The notes under the pieces were generated by a model. The model saw only the letters and a program-made list of their open reading frames with translations, ran no database searches and was not told the origin of the DNA. DNA of 36,679 nucleotides, taken from Asterionellopsis glacialis (taxonomy: Eukaryota; Bacillariophyta; Plagiogrammaphyceae; Rhaphoneidales; Asterionellopsidaceae). Numbering within the stretch: the first letter of the stretch is position 1; the number at the start of each line of letters is the position of its first letter. Where the stretch lies: the NCBI GenBank assembly GCA_014885115.2, contig WKLE02004995.1, positions 1-36,679 on the forward strand, read 5' to 3'. Below are positions 17,770-29,178 of the stretch, one piece after another. A program made the position numbers and the translations under genes.

Positions 17770-18729
17770 CTAAAGAGAACCATCCGATTTTCCCTGTATC
17801 CTACCAAGGGTCGCATCGAATATCTTATCAAAGGCATCCAGACCCCCTAATTTGTCCAGGTTTGCCAAACCTTGTTCATTCAAACCACCAGGTGTTTGCT
17901 CTTCTACAAGATCATCAAGACCCCTTGGGCTACTGGCAAAATTATCTGCGTGTTGTATTGCTCCTAGGTATTGCTTTGTGATGAGATAATTTGCATCTGT
18001 GGGGTCCAAGCCTTTCTCGACCAGCCAATCACGATTGCGGCGCATAATCCCATACATTGGTCCCATGATGCATGTAGCCAACATCATGGCCTCCAAAATA
18101 TCTTCGTTTTTAGCTTGAACGCACCCTCCTAATTCTTCAAATAGAGATGTCAAAATAGAGCCCGATTCCTGTTCAGGACAATGGAGGCATACACCTTGGA
18201 GTTTGGCTACGGAAGGGAGGCAAATCATTTTCGACACTTTATCTTGATCAAGACCTGAATCTTGACGCAAGGTTTCCAAGTTTGCAGTCGAAACCAACGA
18301 TACCAACGTATGACGATCTTTGTCGAATGTTAGAGATTGCAGTACATCCGTCACATGTTTAGGTAAAACACACAGAAAAACGATATCTGAATTGTCCAAA
18401 ATTTCTTGATTATCGTCGTAAACGGTCGTAAGCTTTGGATACTTTTCTTGAAATAGACTCGATTTTTCCGAGGATCGTTGTGATATCGCAATGGAACTTA
18501 TTCCAATATTTTTCTGCTCGCTGAAACCGGTAGCAATAGCGGAAGCAATGGTTCCAAAACCAAGAAAACCAATCGACAACCCACCATCGGCAACCGCCAC
18601 ACTGTCGTCAGTTTCTGAGGAAGAGGCCATTTGAAGACTTACTTTCCTTGACCATGTTCCTGTATGTGTCGTTTGGGCCACAAAAGCATTGCATACGGTC
18701 GACCATAAGAGAAATAGACGAGCGATCAT
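17770..18729 (-). CDS. P5C-reductase-like oxidoreductase, plastid-targeted
   Basis: A 319-residue member of the pyrroline-5-carboxylate reductase family, the NAD(P)H-dependent last step of proline synthesis. Residues 1-16 form a signal peptide followed by an AFVAQ motif. This resembles the ASAFAP cleavage site of diatom plastid preproteins, with a Ser/Thr/Arg-rich transit region after it. The Rossmann start is IGFLGFGTIASAIA (~53-66). The C-terminal dimerisation region contains EQTPGGLNEQGL (~277-288), matching the family's SPGGT-containing motif. Two departures are visible: the usual MPN-P loop reads CLPSVAKLQG, and SPGGTT reads TPGGLN. The substrate may therefore differ from P5C. It is divergent from the 2OG oxygenase gene. 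Confidence 0.82.
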   Translation of the reverse strand: MIARLFLLWSTVCNAFVAQTTHTGTWSRKVSLQMASSSETDDSVAVADGGLSIGFLGFGTIASAIATGFSEQKNIGISSIAISQRSSEKSSLFQEKYPKLTTVYDDNQEILDNSDIVFLCVLPKHVTDVLQSLTFDKDRHTLVSLVSTANLETLRQDSGLDQDKVSKMICLPSVAKLQGVCLHCPEQESGSILTSLFEELGGCVQAKNEDILEAMMLATCIMGPMYGIMRRNRDWLVEKGLDPTDANYLITKQYLGAIQHADNFASSPRGLDDLVEEQTPGGLNEQGLANLDKLGGLDAFDKIFDATLGRIQGKSDGSL

Positions 18730-19320
18730 GTTGAACTAGTAACTAGGGGCAAGTCACACGCACAAGGATTGAAAACACGTTTGCAACAGAAAGATGCAAT
18801 GTGGTGTTTCTTCTCTTTTTTCTCGTTGCAGCACACATTCGTTCTTGGTGTTCTCTTGAGATACAGTAGTTTTGTGAGTTGGTTGGCAGGTAGGTGGTGC
18901 AGATTCCGACTTGGTTTTCTACTGGTTCCCATGTAGGACCTCCCGTAGAAATGCCACCAATCTTCTGTGAAAAAAAGATTCAACATTCTAATTCATTTAT
19001 TATGAATAGAGTTACATTTTTAATGGCGCGCCATGAGCTACATAACGGTTAAATTTCCGTTAGATTTCTCCAACCAGACTCTCTGATTTCGTGGCTTGAC
19101 AGTCGGAATCTATCCACGACATAAAACCTGTCTCATTTCACTCTCGTTTCCCATCATTTTTCGTTTTTGTATCCGTGGACCGTGGTGGCTGTCTGTGTAA
19201 CGGTACTTTTGAACTTATCAAAAGTTGAGTCAAGCATCACAGCTTGATAGAAACCCAAACTCGACGAGTTGACATCAAAGTCCAAAATAAAAAAAAAGAG
19301 AGGGGGGGGTATAGTTCATC
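18730..19320. promoter_or_regulatory. Divergent promoter, reductase and 2OG oxygenase
   Basis: A 591 bp region between two divergent ATGs. It includes a perfect 12 bp palindrome ATGGCGCGCCAT at 19023-19034, which resembles the GGCGC core of E2F sites. An A-run then a G-run lie just before the oxygenase start (about 19289-19308). No gene seen. Confidence 0.4.
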
Positions 19321-20745
19321 ATGCCTGAAACCAAGGAAAAATCTCAACTTGTTTCCATTTCGTACAGCGATCTTGTAAGATTTGCCGAAACAACCCATTC
19401 TTCGTCTTTTACGGAAAAGGACAGATTGCTTGTCCTGGAAAAGATTGGACTAGCATTTGGTAGTGGTGACGATTGTTTAGGAATTCTAGCTGTCACAGAT
19501 GTACCTGACCTAGATCAATATCGACAAACACTCTTACCTCTTGCACAAACTCTTGCAACTTTGCCTACATCGGATCTAGAAAAAGTGATTGATTACAAAT
19601 CTGGTTTTCAATCTGGGTGGTCGCATGGTAAAGAAAAGGTGGAGGGAGACAAGTTTGATACGGGGAAAGGATCCTTTTACGCGAACCCACTAATGGATGA
19701 TATCACGAAAGACTTAAAAGATCAAACAGTGGACAAACAAATTATTGAAGAAAATCCTGCTTTTTTTGCTCCCAATGTTTGGCCGACTGAATCGATACCA
19801 GCGTTTGAATCCGCCTTCAAAGACTTGGGGCAGCTTGTCGTTCAAGTTGGTAGACTTTTAGCTCGACCATGTGATGCCTACGTCAAAAAGACGGTAAGAA
19901 CGAAAAAAATCCTGAAGATTTACCTTTTATATTGTAAAATTTTTGCTCAGATTAATGTCATGTGTCTCCTTCCATTCTAATAATTTACTATTTAGTGTGG
20001 AGAAACGTATCGGTCCGATAAATTGTTTTCTGTCATCAATGAGTCAAGATTTTGTAAAGCACGGCTTCTCCACTATTTTGCCATGGATACGCTGACAAAT
20101 GATAATGATGAAAAGCAAGAAAGCACTAGCCAAGATACAGATTTTAGCGACTGGTGTGGCTGGCATAATGATCATGGTTCCCTAACTGGGCTTGTGCCGG
20201 CCATATTTTTAGATGCTGACGGCAACCAGGTTAATTGTCCAGACAATGAAGCAGGTTTATACATTAAGTCTCGCAGTGGATCTGTCGTTCATGCATCACT
20301 GCCACCAGGATCTTTAGGATTTCAGATTGGGGAGGTAAGTAGGACACTTGCTAATTTTGATACAGTGAAGATGATATTTTTCTTTGCAACAATTGTATTC
20401 AAAAAAAATTCTAAACCACAAATATTTTTCCATTGATATATCCTGCACTTTTACCAGACTTCTCAGATCCACACTGGCGGAGTTCTTCAAGCTACACCTC
20501 ATGCAGTTCGTGGAGTTCGCTCTTCTACTTCACCTCGCATTACAAGAGAATCGTTTGCTGTCTTTATGGAACCTGATTTTTTTGGCGACATGGATATACA
20601 TGTGGCTGGTAAAACTGTCGAAGATACGCAACGTCGAGAGGCTGAGAAGCATTTGCCTGCAACGGTTCGAACTTTACGCTCTCGGTGGAAACCAGGGATG
20701 AATTTTGGCGAATTTTCAAATGCTACTTTTGCGGCGTTTTACTAA
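19321..20745 (+). CDS. 2OG-Fe(II) oxygenase, three exons
   Basis: Spliced CDS join(19321..19893, 19996..20334, 20458..20745), 399 residues. Both introns are phase 0, with donors GTAAGA and GTAAGT and acceptors TTTAG and CCAG. Exon joins read YVKKT/CGETYRSDK and FQIGE/TSQIHTGG. Without splicing the frame stops soon after each donor. The iron-binding triad is H248-x-D250 (WHNDHGS) and H319 (TPHAVRG). R334-x-S336 (TRESFAVF) is the RxS 2-oxoglutarate contact of the isopenicillin N synthase-like family. The first ~190 residues form the usual N-terminal helical part. The substrate is unknown. The gene is convergent with the DinB-like gene, whose stop lies ~50 bp away. Confidence 0.88.
19894..19995 (+). 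other. Intron 1 of 2OG oxygenase
   Basis: 102 bp, GTAAGA to TTTAG, phase 0. An earlier CAG at 19948-19950 would lead into a stop after nine codons, so the later acceptor is preferred. Confidence 0.85.
20335..20457 (+). other. Intron 2 of 2OG oxygenase
   Basis: 123 bp, GTAAGT to ACCAG, phase 0, with a T-rich tract before the acceptor. Confidence 0.9.
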
Positions 20746-20796
20746 GAATAAAGAATTTTCTCTGGCTCTAGAAAGTATATCAGAATATTAGTAATA

Positions 20797-21381
20797 TCAA
20801 TTCGCTCTATCGTGTTGAATCGTACTTGGTGCTCGCCCAAAGTCACCGGGAAGGTCTTTTTCTGATAATCCACAGGAATTTAGAGCCGCAATTCGAATCA
20901 TGGCCATATGATGTATTGCATGATGGGCAGCAAAGCCAAGTTCTCTTCCAATGGTGCTGGCTAAACCAAACTCATCGCTTTCGTCTGCGGTCAGAAAAAA
21001 ATTGGCTTGGACTGGCTGAAAAACAAGATCAGCATCTTGGGATGATAATTTTTCCAACACAAGGCAGGTGTTTTCAATCCTTTTTCGTGCTTCATCCATA
21101 TCATGCTCTAATGTTCCACCTCTCACGCGTAGGTCATAATGAAGCTCCGGAGCGTCAGTTGCAATGTCAGTAGAAGCGGCAACAATAGTTGCAAGTTCCA
21201 AGTGATCCATGCTATGTCGGATATGCTGTCCCACAGAAGCCCCTATAATTGGACATTTGAGCTTGTAGAAATGCCGCGCTTGTTCTGTTCCGTGTTTCGA
21301 AATGAGACTATTGAACAAAGATGTCTTTTGGGAAAGAATTCCTAGATTTGCCCTACAAAGAGTCGTCAGTTGAGATACCAT
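20797..21381 (-). CDS. DinB-like metal-binding protein
   Basis: A 194-residue, likely four-helix-bundle protein of the DinB/YfiT-like superfamily. Putative metal ligands are H53, H56 and H60 (GQHIRHSMDHL) and a histidine cluster at 153-158 (AAHHAIHH). The end, DFGRAPSTIQHDRAN, and the middle, YDLRVRGGTLEHD, match a bacterial-type family of uncharacterised proteins with the same order of motifs (GQH.RH...DH; YD.R.RG; HH.AI). Relatives include thiol transferases and uncharacterised metalloproteins; the reaction here is unknown. No signal peptide. ATG at 21379-21381; no introns. The bacterial-like look is compatible with an old transfer, but that is inference. Confidence 0.75.
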   Translation of the reverse strand: MVSQLTTLCRANLGILSQKTSLFNSLISKHGTEQARHFYKLKCPIIGASVGQHIRHSMDHLELATIVAASTDIATDAPELHYDLRVRGGTLEHDMDEARKRIENTCLVLEKLSSQDADLVFQPVQANFFLTADESDEFGLASTIGRELGFAAHHAIHHMAMIRIAALNSCGLSEKDLPGDFGRAPSTIQHDRAN

Positions 21382-21966
21382 TATTGTGTTTCGCTTCTTT
21401 GTTTTTACATATGTTTACAGAAGGTTACAAATAATGACGAATTTGGTTTTTGTTTGTTTGTGAAGCCTCAATACTAAGGATTAGTGAATCAACAATGATG
21501 AATGCGCACCAAGTGTGTGTTGCAAGGGCCTTTCCGTTGTCTGCTAAACTCGTTTTAAAACCTGTTGACAGTCAACAACCTCAAAGCCGTATCTGATATG
21601 AACTCTCATCAAAATAGGAGTCCTCCACCGGTATCTATTTTTTTAGTAAGTATAATACGAACACGCACCCAGTTTTAAGACGATTTGAAAGTCTATCGTT
21701 GTCGGTCGTCGTTTAGTACTAGCACGTAGGTATCCTACGTACAGAAGACATATTTATATCCTCGATCCTATCTCTCACCCCCTTATTGCGAAAAAGTGAA
21801 ATGATGTGTAAATAGTTTTTCTGTCATCTGATATGGCAGCAGCCATCCACCATGTTATAGGAAAGTTGGAAGTTTACGTTACAGTCTCTAGAGGCCTCTC
21901 AGCAGCTAAAATAAAATCGTTCAAAGGGTGTGACTGACAAGTAAATCGAATCCATCTCGTGACTCC
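21382..21966. promoter_or_regulatory. Divergent promoter, DinB-like and RUS
   Basis: A 585 bp region between divergent ATGs. It contains a perfect inverted repeat ACGTAGG-TAT-CCTACGT at 21724-21740. No coding sequence seen. Confidence 0.4.
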
Positions 21967-23502
21967 ATGCTGGTTTCCCGACCAAACATCGTGCGTCGAG
22001 CTCTCCGGGTATCGACTAATTCCTATAGGAAGTTTCTTGGTAATGAGTACTTTCTCAACCATCATATTGATCATCGGATTTTGTGCCATTCTCACAATCG
22101 AAATGCTCTTAACTCGACGTATCGTGCATTGACATCTTCTCCACCAGCAAAAATTGTTCAATTTCGGGCTAGTGAAAAGCGAAAGACGGATGGACAACGG
22201 AAACATGCAACGCTTTACACCTCAGATTCCGCATCATGGACTAGTAGCAAGATTGAAAAGGAAAATGCGAATATTGAAAGAAAAGATAACATTTCAACAA
22301 AAGAAAGGATCACCAGATACGTTGAGGAAGATGTCATCGCTCACTTTCTTCCAGCTGAGTATCCGAACAGTGTCGCACCGGGATATAGAAGATTTGCATC
22401 CTTGTGTTTTTGTGCCTCAGTATGTGGCAGTGCCGCAATGGTACTATCCACACAGACTCTTCTCTTAGCTGTAGGTGTCGTAGGGTCTTCTCAGCAGGCA
22501 TCTGTAATGGCAGGAGCTTTGAATTGGGTTTTAAAAGATGGCATTGGTCAATTGGGTGGAGTTTGGTTCGCCTCCCATATGGGGCGAGCTGGAAGTGGTA
22601 GGTTTGATGCAGATCCAAAACGATGGCGAATGGTTGCAGCCCTGTCTTTAGATGCTGCAACTTTGATGGAGATTTTCTCTCCCTTAGTGCCATCAGTGAT
22701 GGTATTACCGATTGCTAGCATTGCTAACATTGGTAAAAATATTGGGTTTTTGACAGCTAGTGCTAGCCGAGCTGCCCTCCATCAATCTCTAGCTATATCT
22801 GGGAATTTAGCTGATGTTACAGCCAAAGCAGGATCACAAAGTTTAGGGGCATCATTGTTAGGTACAGCGCTGGGCATTGGCTTATCTCCGGTATTGGAGA
22901 CTGTGCCAAATTTTGCTCTCGGGTTTGTAGTTTTGAGCGCCATCCATCAGGGTTGCAACTATGCCAGCCTTAAGGCTGTGCCTCTCGTTAACTTGAATAG
23001 GCACCGCCTGCATCTTGCGCTTGTACACTATGTAGATACACTTGAAAAGGGAAATGCGGAAGTTTTGTCACCTGCGCAGGTTGCTGAAAGAGAATTTTTT
23101 TTACCACTAGTGAAACCTGATGATGCCCACTTAACAGTGAAGATTGGCTCAGACTTGAAGACTGTTTGTCCCGGAGGGGCGGAGGAGCTGCGTCAGCTCA
23201 GATCTGCTTGTCTGAATGAGCAGTACATTGTAAATACGGATGGGAGAATGGTTCACCTTGTGTTCTTAGAAGGTGCTGAAGGGATTGATTTGATTCGAGG
23301 AATGTTCCATGCATATCTTATTCGGGCAAACCATAATGGTGCGTCGTCGGCCCCGTTGGAGGAAATCGCAATAACTCACAAAATCGTAGATGCGAAAAGC
23401 AACAACCTTGTAAATGAGATGGAAAAGTTAGGTTGGAAAATGAAAACAGAATTCATTAGTATTGAATCCTTCAAGTCGTACCGCTTGGGATTGAAAGATT
23501 AG
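21967..23502 (+). CDS. RUS family (DUF647) membrane protein
   Basis: A 511-residue protein of the ROOT UVB SENSITIVE family, linked in plants to UV-B sensing, auxin transport and vitamin B6 balance and found in most eukaryotes. The core starts near residue 120 with FLPAEYPNSVAPGYRRF and contains the family hallmarks ALNWVLKDGIGQLGGVWFAS, DADPKRWR, ANIGKNIGFLTASASRAA and NLADVTAKAGSQ, spread over several hydrophobic segments. Residues 1-60 are Arg/Ser/Asn-rich with few acids, consistent with an organellar presequence, possibly mitochondrial. The C-terminal ~150 residues are soluble. No introns. The paralogue (RUS1 to RUS6) cannot be assigned. Confidence 0.92.
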   Translation: MLVSRPNIVRRALRVSTNSYRKFLGNEYFLNHHIDHRILCHSHNRNALNSTYRALTSSPPAKIVQFRASEKRKTDGQRKHATLYTSDSASWTSSKIEKENANIERKDNISTKERITRYVEEDVIAHFLPAEYPNSVAPGYRRFASLCFCASVCGSAAMVLSTQTLLLAVGVVGSSQQASVMAGALNWVLKDGIGQLGGVWFASHMGRAGSGRFDADPKRWRMVAALSLDAATLMEIFSPLVPSVMVLPIASIANIGKNIGFLTASASRAALHQSLAISGNLADVTAKAGSQSLGASLLGTALGIGLSPVLETVPNFALGFVVLSAIHQGCNYASLKAVPLVNLNRHRLHLALVHYVDTLEKGNAEVLSPAQVAEREFFLPLVKPDDAHLTVKIGSDLKTVCPGGAEELRQLRSACLNEQYIVNTDGRMVHLVFLEGAEGIDLIRGMFHAYLIRANHNGASSAPLEEIAITHKIVDAKSNNLVNEMEKLGWKMKTEFISIESFKSYRLGLKD

Positions 23503-23591
23503 CATTGCAAATAACATTGAAATCAATTATACATGATACCAGAATGTTAAACTTTATTTTATTTACGGTATTCGAGTTCTATGGTAACCAA

Positions 23592-26500
23592 TTAAACCAA
23601 TCCTGCTATTGTGGTAAGTTTTGATGTTGGCACGTTATCTTCAGGTTTATCGGTGCTTGCTAAATACGCAAGCTGAGAGGCGACCTTCAGAATAACAGTT
23701 CCATTTTCGTGTACACGTTGCTTGTCAATAATTGACACCCCAGCATCTAGCGCTTTCAACTGTAACTGCAAGAAAGAAAGTCCTGCCAAAGCTTCCGCAA
23801 GAAAAGCGCTTCGAGGAACCGCCTTAAAGCCAGGGTACATTCGTGGAGTCCCATCCACAACTTCTTTGTAGGATGTCAAAGTTGTGTGGACGTTCGTAGC
23901 CTTTTCAAGCAAGTGTGCGACATTCTTGGTGGACTCTGTTTTGTCAGCCTGCGATAATCGTAGAACTTCCTCTGACAGTTGGAAAAAATCCAGAACAGCA
24001 GCCGCCAAACCTTCTGTTCCAAAAACTTCTAATAATTTCAGGCTTTCCCTAAATTCAGTGAAAAGTAAATTTGGAAGCAATAGCTCCTCGAAAGCTATTC
24101 TAGCTTCTTCGGGTTCAAATGCTGCAAGATGATTCACATAGGAGTGCACGTCGCCACTGCTCATACATCTAATGGCAAGAGCCTCCTCGAACCACTCCGC
24201 CGGAATGCCAACTTCGTTTTCCAAAAAGGACCTCCGTCTTTCAGAGGATGGGTCTGAATCAGTGTAGTGCTGAATAATTATACTTTTTGCTTGGTCTTGC
24301 CTCCACAATAGCTCATCAGGAGAAATGGAATCAAAATAGCAGAGGAAAACATAGGCTCCCCATTCCCAATGTCCATTATTTATCAGTTGCGCAGCGTAGC
24401 CATATATTAGATTAGCCTCCTGAAAAGATGTCAGAGGTTGGCAGCATCCAATAGCTGATAGAGTTGCAGCCAAATGGAAAGCGCCAGAAAAGTCATGAAT
24501 CCACGACGTATGCCCTGCTGGTTCTACTATTGCAGCTACCGACTGAGTTTTGTCCTCTCCAAGTCCTCCATGTACACGAAGGATGCGATAAAGGAGGCAC
24601 TGCAAATCGTGAGATTCAACTTGTGAATCACTTTTTACATATCGAGGGTACGGACGTGGAACGAGACCAGATGAGATCCCGTTGTCGTAATCGCGAACAA
24701 GATCTGAAACGCTCTTTACTGTATTGGTATCTTCGAAAAATTGACGAATCGTCAATTGGCGTCTCCAGTCCAATGACTTTTTTGGTACTAATTCACCACT
24801 TCCCCTGAACATAGTCTCTTCTAGTTCCATATTGCCGCTCAATAACGAATAGATTCGTAATAACCCGCTTGGCATTTGATCTGAAGCCCCACTTTCATAC
24901 CATTTCTGAACCTGCTCGCGAATATCATCTCGACCCATCAGACCTGCACTTAATAGAGCAGAAAGTTGATAGTGACTATGCTCCATGGCGACAGAACTAG
25001 CAAGTACGAGATCTCCACCACTTAGTGCTGCAAAAATAGAACCATATACATCATTAATCCCCTTGGCACCTTCAACAACTCGTTGTACATCGTTTTTGCA
25101 TGACTCCTTTAACCATTTAGAAAATGCTGCGATCCTACGCTCGTCTTCTTCCTTTGGAAAAGGATCATTCCTATCAGCTTCTTGGCCGTAAAGACACATG
25201 AGTAGAGAAAATGCCCGCTTCAGTAGAAGTTTCTCCTCGGGGTCTACACTAGCAGAATCATTGCATTTAATTGCATCAATATAGTCATTCATTGCATTGC
25301 ACAACAATGCAGATGAAGAATCGGTCCCAGTCTTGTGTTGCAAGCTTTTTGGTAACGAAAAGTTGGGTCCTTCAGCTGCTGAATCCTCATCCTGGGTGGA
25401 ATGTTGGAGGTGCGTCTCCAGTTTCGAAGTCTCAATACTACTATCCAACTCATTTTGGAAAACAGGTCGACTCTTAACAACAATGTTTTGTGATCCAGGA
25501 TGAAGGTGCAAAAATGACCCATCAGGCATAAATCCAACACGGAACGATCGGCCCATACGCAGACCAAAGTCCGTACTCGATGAAGTACCACTGCCAATTC
25601 CACATGTATTTGCGATCTTCGCAGAAATGCCAAATTTTGGACGAGGTGGAAGAGACTCCTCTTGAGAAATTGCATATCTTGAACCGTCGTAATAGCTTGA
25701 CGAAATTCCTTCATCAGGAAAATCTTCTTTTTCTGGTTCAACAGCAAAATCGCTTTCGTCCATAGTCATGGGTTCGGTTATTTCTGTCTCAAGCATAAGC
25801 GCATAAGCAGCCTCTGCAGCATCCAGCACCTTTGCCTCATGTGTTTGGTAATTTTGTTCTCCGTCACTGACAAGTGCCACATCATCTTCTGTCTTCTCGG
25901 ATGTCATGCTCTCATCATCTGGCCCACTAAAGTGAGTGAGTGTCATAGCTCCCCTACCCTCGTCCTTCTTTGCGATCAGGGAACGTCCACCACGTTCCCC
26001 TTGATCAAAATGGGGTTGTTCAGGTTCAACTCTCATTTCCTCTTCGTCGTCGCTATCGCTGTCGTTAAAGCCATAACGACTGAAATGATTAACTCGGAAT
26101 TTCCATTCTCCATTCGAAGTATCGTAAGAGATAAAATCGACACCGAGTTTCTTGCAGTGTTTTTCTAATTTCCGCTTCATCTTTGTCATCGCTTCCGCAT
26201 CAGCATTTGGACCCTGCTTTGGGAAAGTATTTTCAATGGTGATAACTGCTGGACGGTTCAGTTTTGATCCTACAGCAGGTTTGGTTCCATCTGCTTCCAT
26301 ATTATCATAAACGGCCACATTTTTTTCTTCGATGCTGACGACATCGTCAAGGTTGGCGCCGCGGACGTCCACACTTCCATCCCAAGCTATGCTTCCGAAT
26401 CCAGCACGCTCGATCCTGAATCCCTCGACAGTCGCAAGGTCAGCTTCAGATAATTTGGACATGCTTGCGATGGAAGGAGTTACTACATAGCCAGGCTTAG

Positions 26501-29178
26501 TAAGGATCGGAACAAAATTGTTTGCTTTCTTATCTTCTGTGCGGGACGCCTGGGGAGTATCAGCAGGTGATTTTCCAACTACCTGCTGATAGAATGCATA
26601 GCCACTTCCATTAGTGGGTGTCCTGGCTTCCCGAGCAGCAGGTGATGGAGATTTTGCATCAGCTGTGTGGCCTTTTTGTGGCAGTTCCTCTACCGGTGAA
26701 GGCGCTGATGCTGCTGTTTCTGCAGTACTCTCTTTTGTCGAACTACCCGAATGTGCAGCTCCCATTGTGTGTGTGCCTGCGGTGATTTGTTTTGGTTCCT
26801 CGGTGACATGGCCATTGGTACTGGGGGCAGCCGTATCTGTAAGTTGTAGTCTTAATCTAGGCTTGGGTGCCAAGGACTCTGGTTTGATCACGAGGCGCTT
26901 TACGGATGACCCGACGTATGCATCCGGCGACATCATGTGTGATCCTCCATTTCCAAGAGTTTTTAAAGCTAGCGTGGGAGACTGTGCTTTGCTAAAACCA
27001 CGAGGACGAATCTGAGCCGATGATCGGGGTGATGCACGATAAGGTGAAAGTCCCATAGAGGACGCCGTGTAGGAGGAGAGTTGCGCATCACGTTCAGGGA
27101 GGGATTGGGGGATAATAGATGACGTCTGAGGTGATTTTCCTCTCCACACCTCGAGTTTTTCTGCTTCCTTCATTTGATTTTCCACGGCAGCGAGTTTTTG
27201 TGCGAGGACGGCATCGGCAGTGGGCGGAATAACGGATGCACCAGCTGGAATGCCTCCTGCGGCAACGGGTGCAGCGGGAGCTGCTCCAAACAATCCTCCT
27301 CCAGCAGCGGGTGCGGCAGGAGCCGCTCCAAAGATTCCACCTCCGACTGGAGCAGGTGCTGCAGCTCCAAATATTCCACCTCCAGCAGGAGCTGGTGCTG
27401 CCCCAAAGAAGCCACCGCCGGCTGCTGGAGCAGGAGCACCAAAGGCTGGTGCTGGAGCAGGAGCACCAAAAAGTCCTCCACCAGCAGGGGCAGGAGCAGG
27501 AGCACCAAAAAGTCCCCCACCAGCAGGGGCAGGAGCAGGCGCACCAAACAATCCTCCTCCAGCGGGAGCTGGAGCAGGTGCTCCGAACAAACCACCACCT
27601 GCAGGGGCAGGAGCGGGAGATCCAAAGAGGCCCCCTGCAGCAGGAGCGGGGGCGGGTGCTCCAAACAATCCTCCACCTGCGGGAGCAGGGGCAGGAGCAC
27701 CGAACAGTCCTCCGCCTGCGGGAGCAGGAGCCGGGGCTCCAAACAGTCCTCCGCCTGCGGGGGCTGGAGCGGGTGCACCGAATAACCCACCGCCTGCTGG
27801 AGCCGGGGCAGGTGCTCCGAACAATCCTCCTCCTGCAGGAGCTGGCGCTGGCGCCCCAAACAATCCTCCGCCTGCAGGAGCAGGAGCTGGCGATCCGAAA
27901 CCACCAGGTGCCGGCGCAGGTGCACCAAACGAAAATCCTCCAGCTGCTGGAGCTGGAGTTGTGGATGCCCCAAATCCACCTGGAGCGGGGGCTGGGGCGC
28001 CGAATCCTCCAAATCCACCTGGTGCAGGTGCCGGTGTAGTCGATGCACCAAATCCAAATCCTCCTGGAGCAGGTGCCGGTGTAGTCGATGCCCCGAACCC
28101 ACCGAAACCTCCTGCTGCTGTTCCTCCTGCTGCACCCGATCCAGATCCCTTATTGCCCGCCTGATAATCCTCGAATCTTAATTCTTCAAACGACTTTTGT
28201 TCGTACGGTTGCATGGCTGTGATGGAATGCAAGGAAATACTGGAAGCACCATCTGTACGATTCGTAACCTGATAGGGAGCAACCTTAGTCCCACCTGCAC
28301 CTCCAGGTGCCCCCCCTGCCGGAGCACCGAAGAGACCTGTAGCTGGTGCTGTTACCACAGTAGATTTTTCATAAAGAATAAAAGAGAGATAAAAAAATTA
28401 ATAGATGAATAAAGTGAGTTGTGAAAACAATTTACAGCAATCCTTACGGATCTACAACAATAACAGCGTCACAAACATTTAAAAACTTACCTGGCGCGGC
28501 TCCAAATGCTGGAGCTGGACTAGGTGCCCCGAATAGACTTGTGCTAGGTGCGGGTGCTCCAAAGGTACTTGTCGTACTAGTGGCTCCAAATGCTGGTGTG
28601 GGTGCTCCAAATGCTGGTGTTGCGGCAGAAGCAGTTGCACCGAATCCTCCAGAAGCTCCACCAAAGGTATTTGTCGTATTGGCCCCACCTCCAAAGGGTG
28701 ATGTTGCAGTACTTGTATTCGTAGCTGCTCCTCCACCAAACAATCCACCTCCCGTGGGGGCTGGAGCAGGAGCACTTCCAAACAGACCTCCTCCAGCGGG
28801 GGCAGGAGCTGGTGCACCAAAGGGAGTTGATGTGGGTGCGGCTCCTCCAAATGTGGAAGTTCCAGCACTCTGTCCAAATCCTCCACCTCCACTGCCAAAT
28901 CCTCCGGTAGCGGGTGCTGCAGGAGCAGGTGTACCGAATCCTCCGCCACCAGTAGCACCACCACCACCAAATGGAGTCGAAGTTTGTGCCGATGCACCAA
29001 AGCCACCTCCAAACCCTGTGGATGGGGCAGGAGCAGGAGCACCAAAGCCACCACCACCGAATGCGGGGGCGGGGGCTGCTGCACCTCCACCAAACGCTGT
29101 AGATGTTCCACCTCCAAAGGTGGTTCCCCCCGTGGAAGGTTGTGACCCAAATGGTGTGGATGCCGGTTGTCCAAACAT
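23592..29178 (-). CDS. NUP98: Nup98-Nup96 nucleoporin precursor
   Basis: Spliced CDS complement(join(23592..28348, 28491..29178)), 1814 residues. Exon 1 (229 codons plus one base) starts at an ATG (MFGQPASTPFG) and is GF/FG-rich. The intron is 142 bp and phase 1. Exon 2 resumes FG repeats and then gives the Gle2-binding (GLEBS) motif (SITAMQPYEQKSFEELRFED, ~260-295), a long GGGLFGAPAPAPA repeat array (~300-600), a Lys/Ser/Pro linker and the autoproteolytic domain (~845-988) ending HFSRYG. In this family cleavage is between Phe and Ser, releasing Nup98 and Nup96. The rest is the Nup96 helical domain, a scaffold part of the nuclear pore Y-complex. The gene is convergent with the RUS gene, whose stop lies ~90 bp away. 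The array's APAPAPA spacers differ from the usual polar spacers. Confidence 0.95.
27235..28135 (-). repeat. FG-repeat minisatellite in NUP98
   Basis: Tandem units of about 39 bp encode GGGLFGAPAPAPA. Units at roughly 27480-27900 are the most regular; the flanking ones vary in length and sequence. The repeat keeps long open frames on the opposite strand too, which are composition artefacts. Confidence 0.9.
28349..28490 (-). other. Intron of NUP98
   Basis: 142 bp on the minus strand, donor GTAAGT (28485-28490) and acceptor AACAG (28349 side), phase 1. A second AG six bases into exon 2 (CACCAG) would also keep the frame and drop two residues (Ala-Pro). Confidence 0.88.

Noticed and set aside
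27220..28164. Long plus-strand frame rich in PPPAGAGAGAPN, antisense to NUP98
   Set aside because: It exists only because the GC-rich repeat lacks stops on both strands; three overlapping frames are open. The minus-strand FG/GLEBS/autoproteolytic protein explains the sequence.
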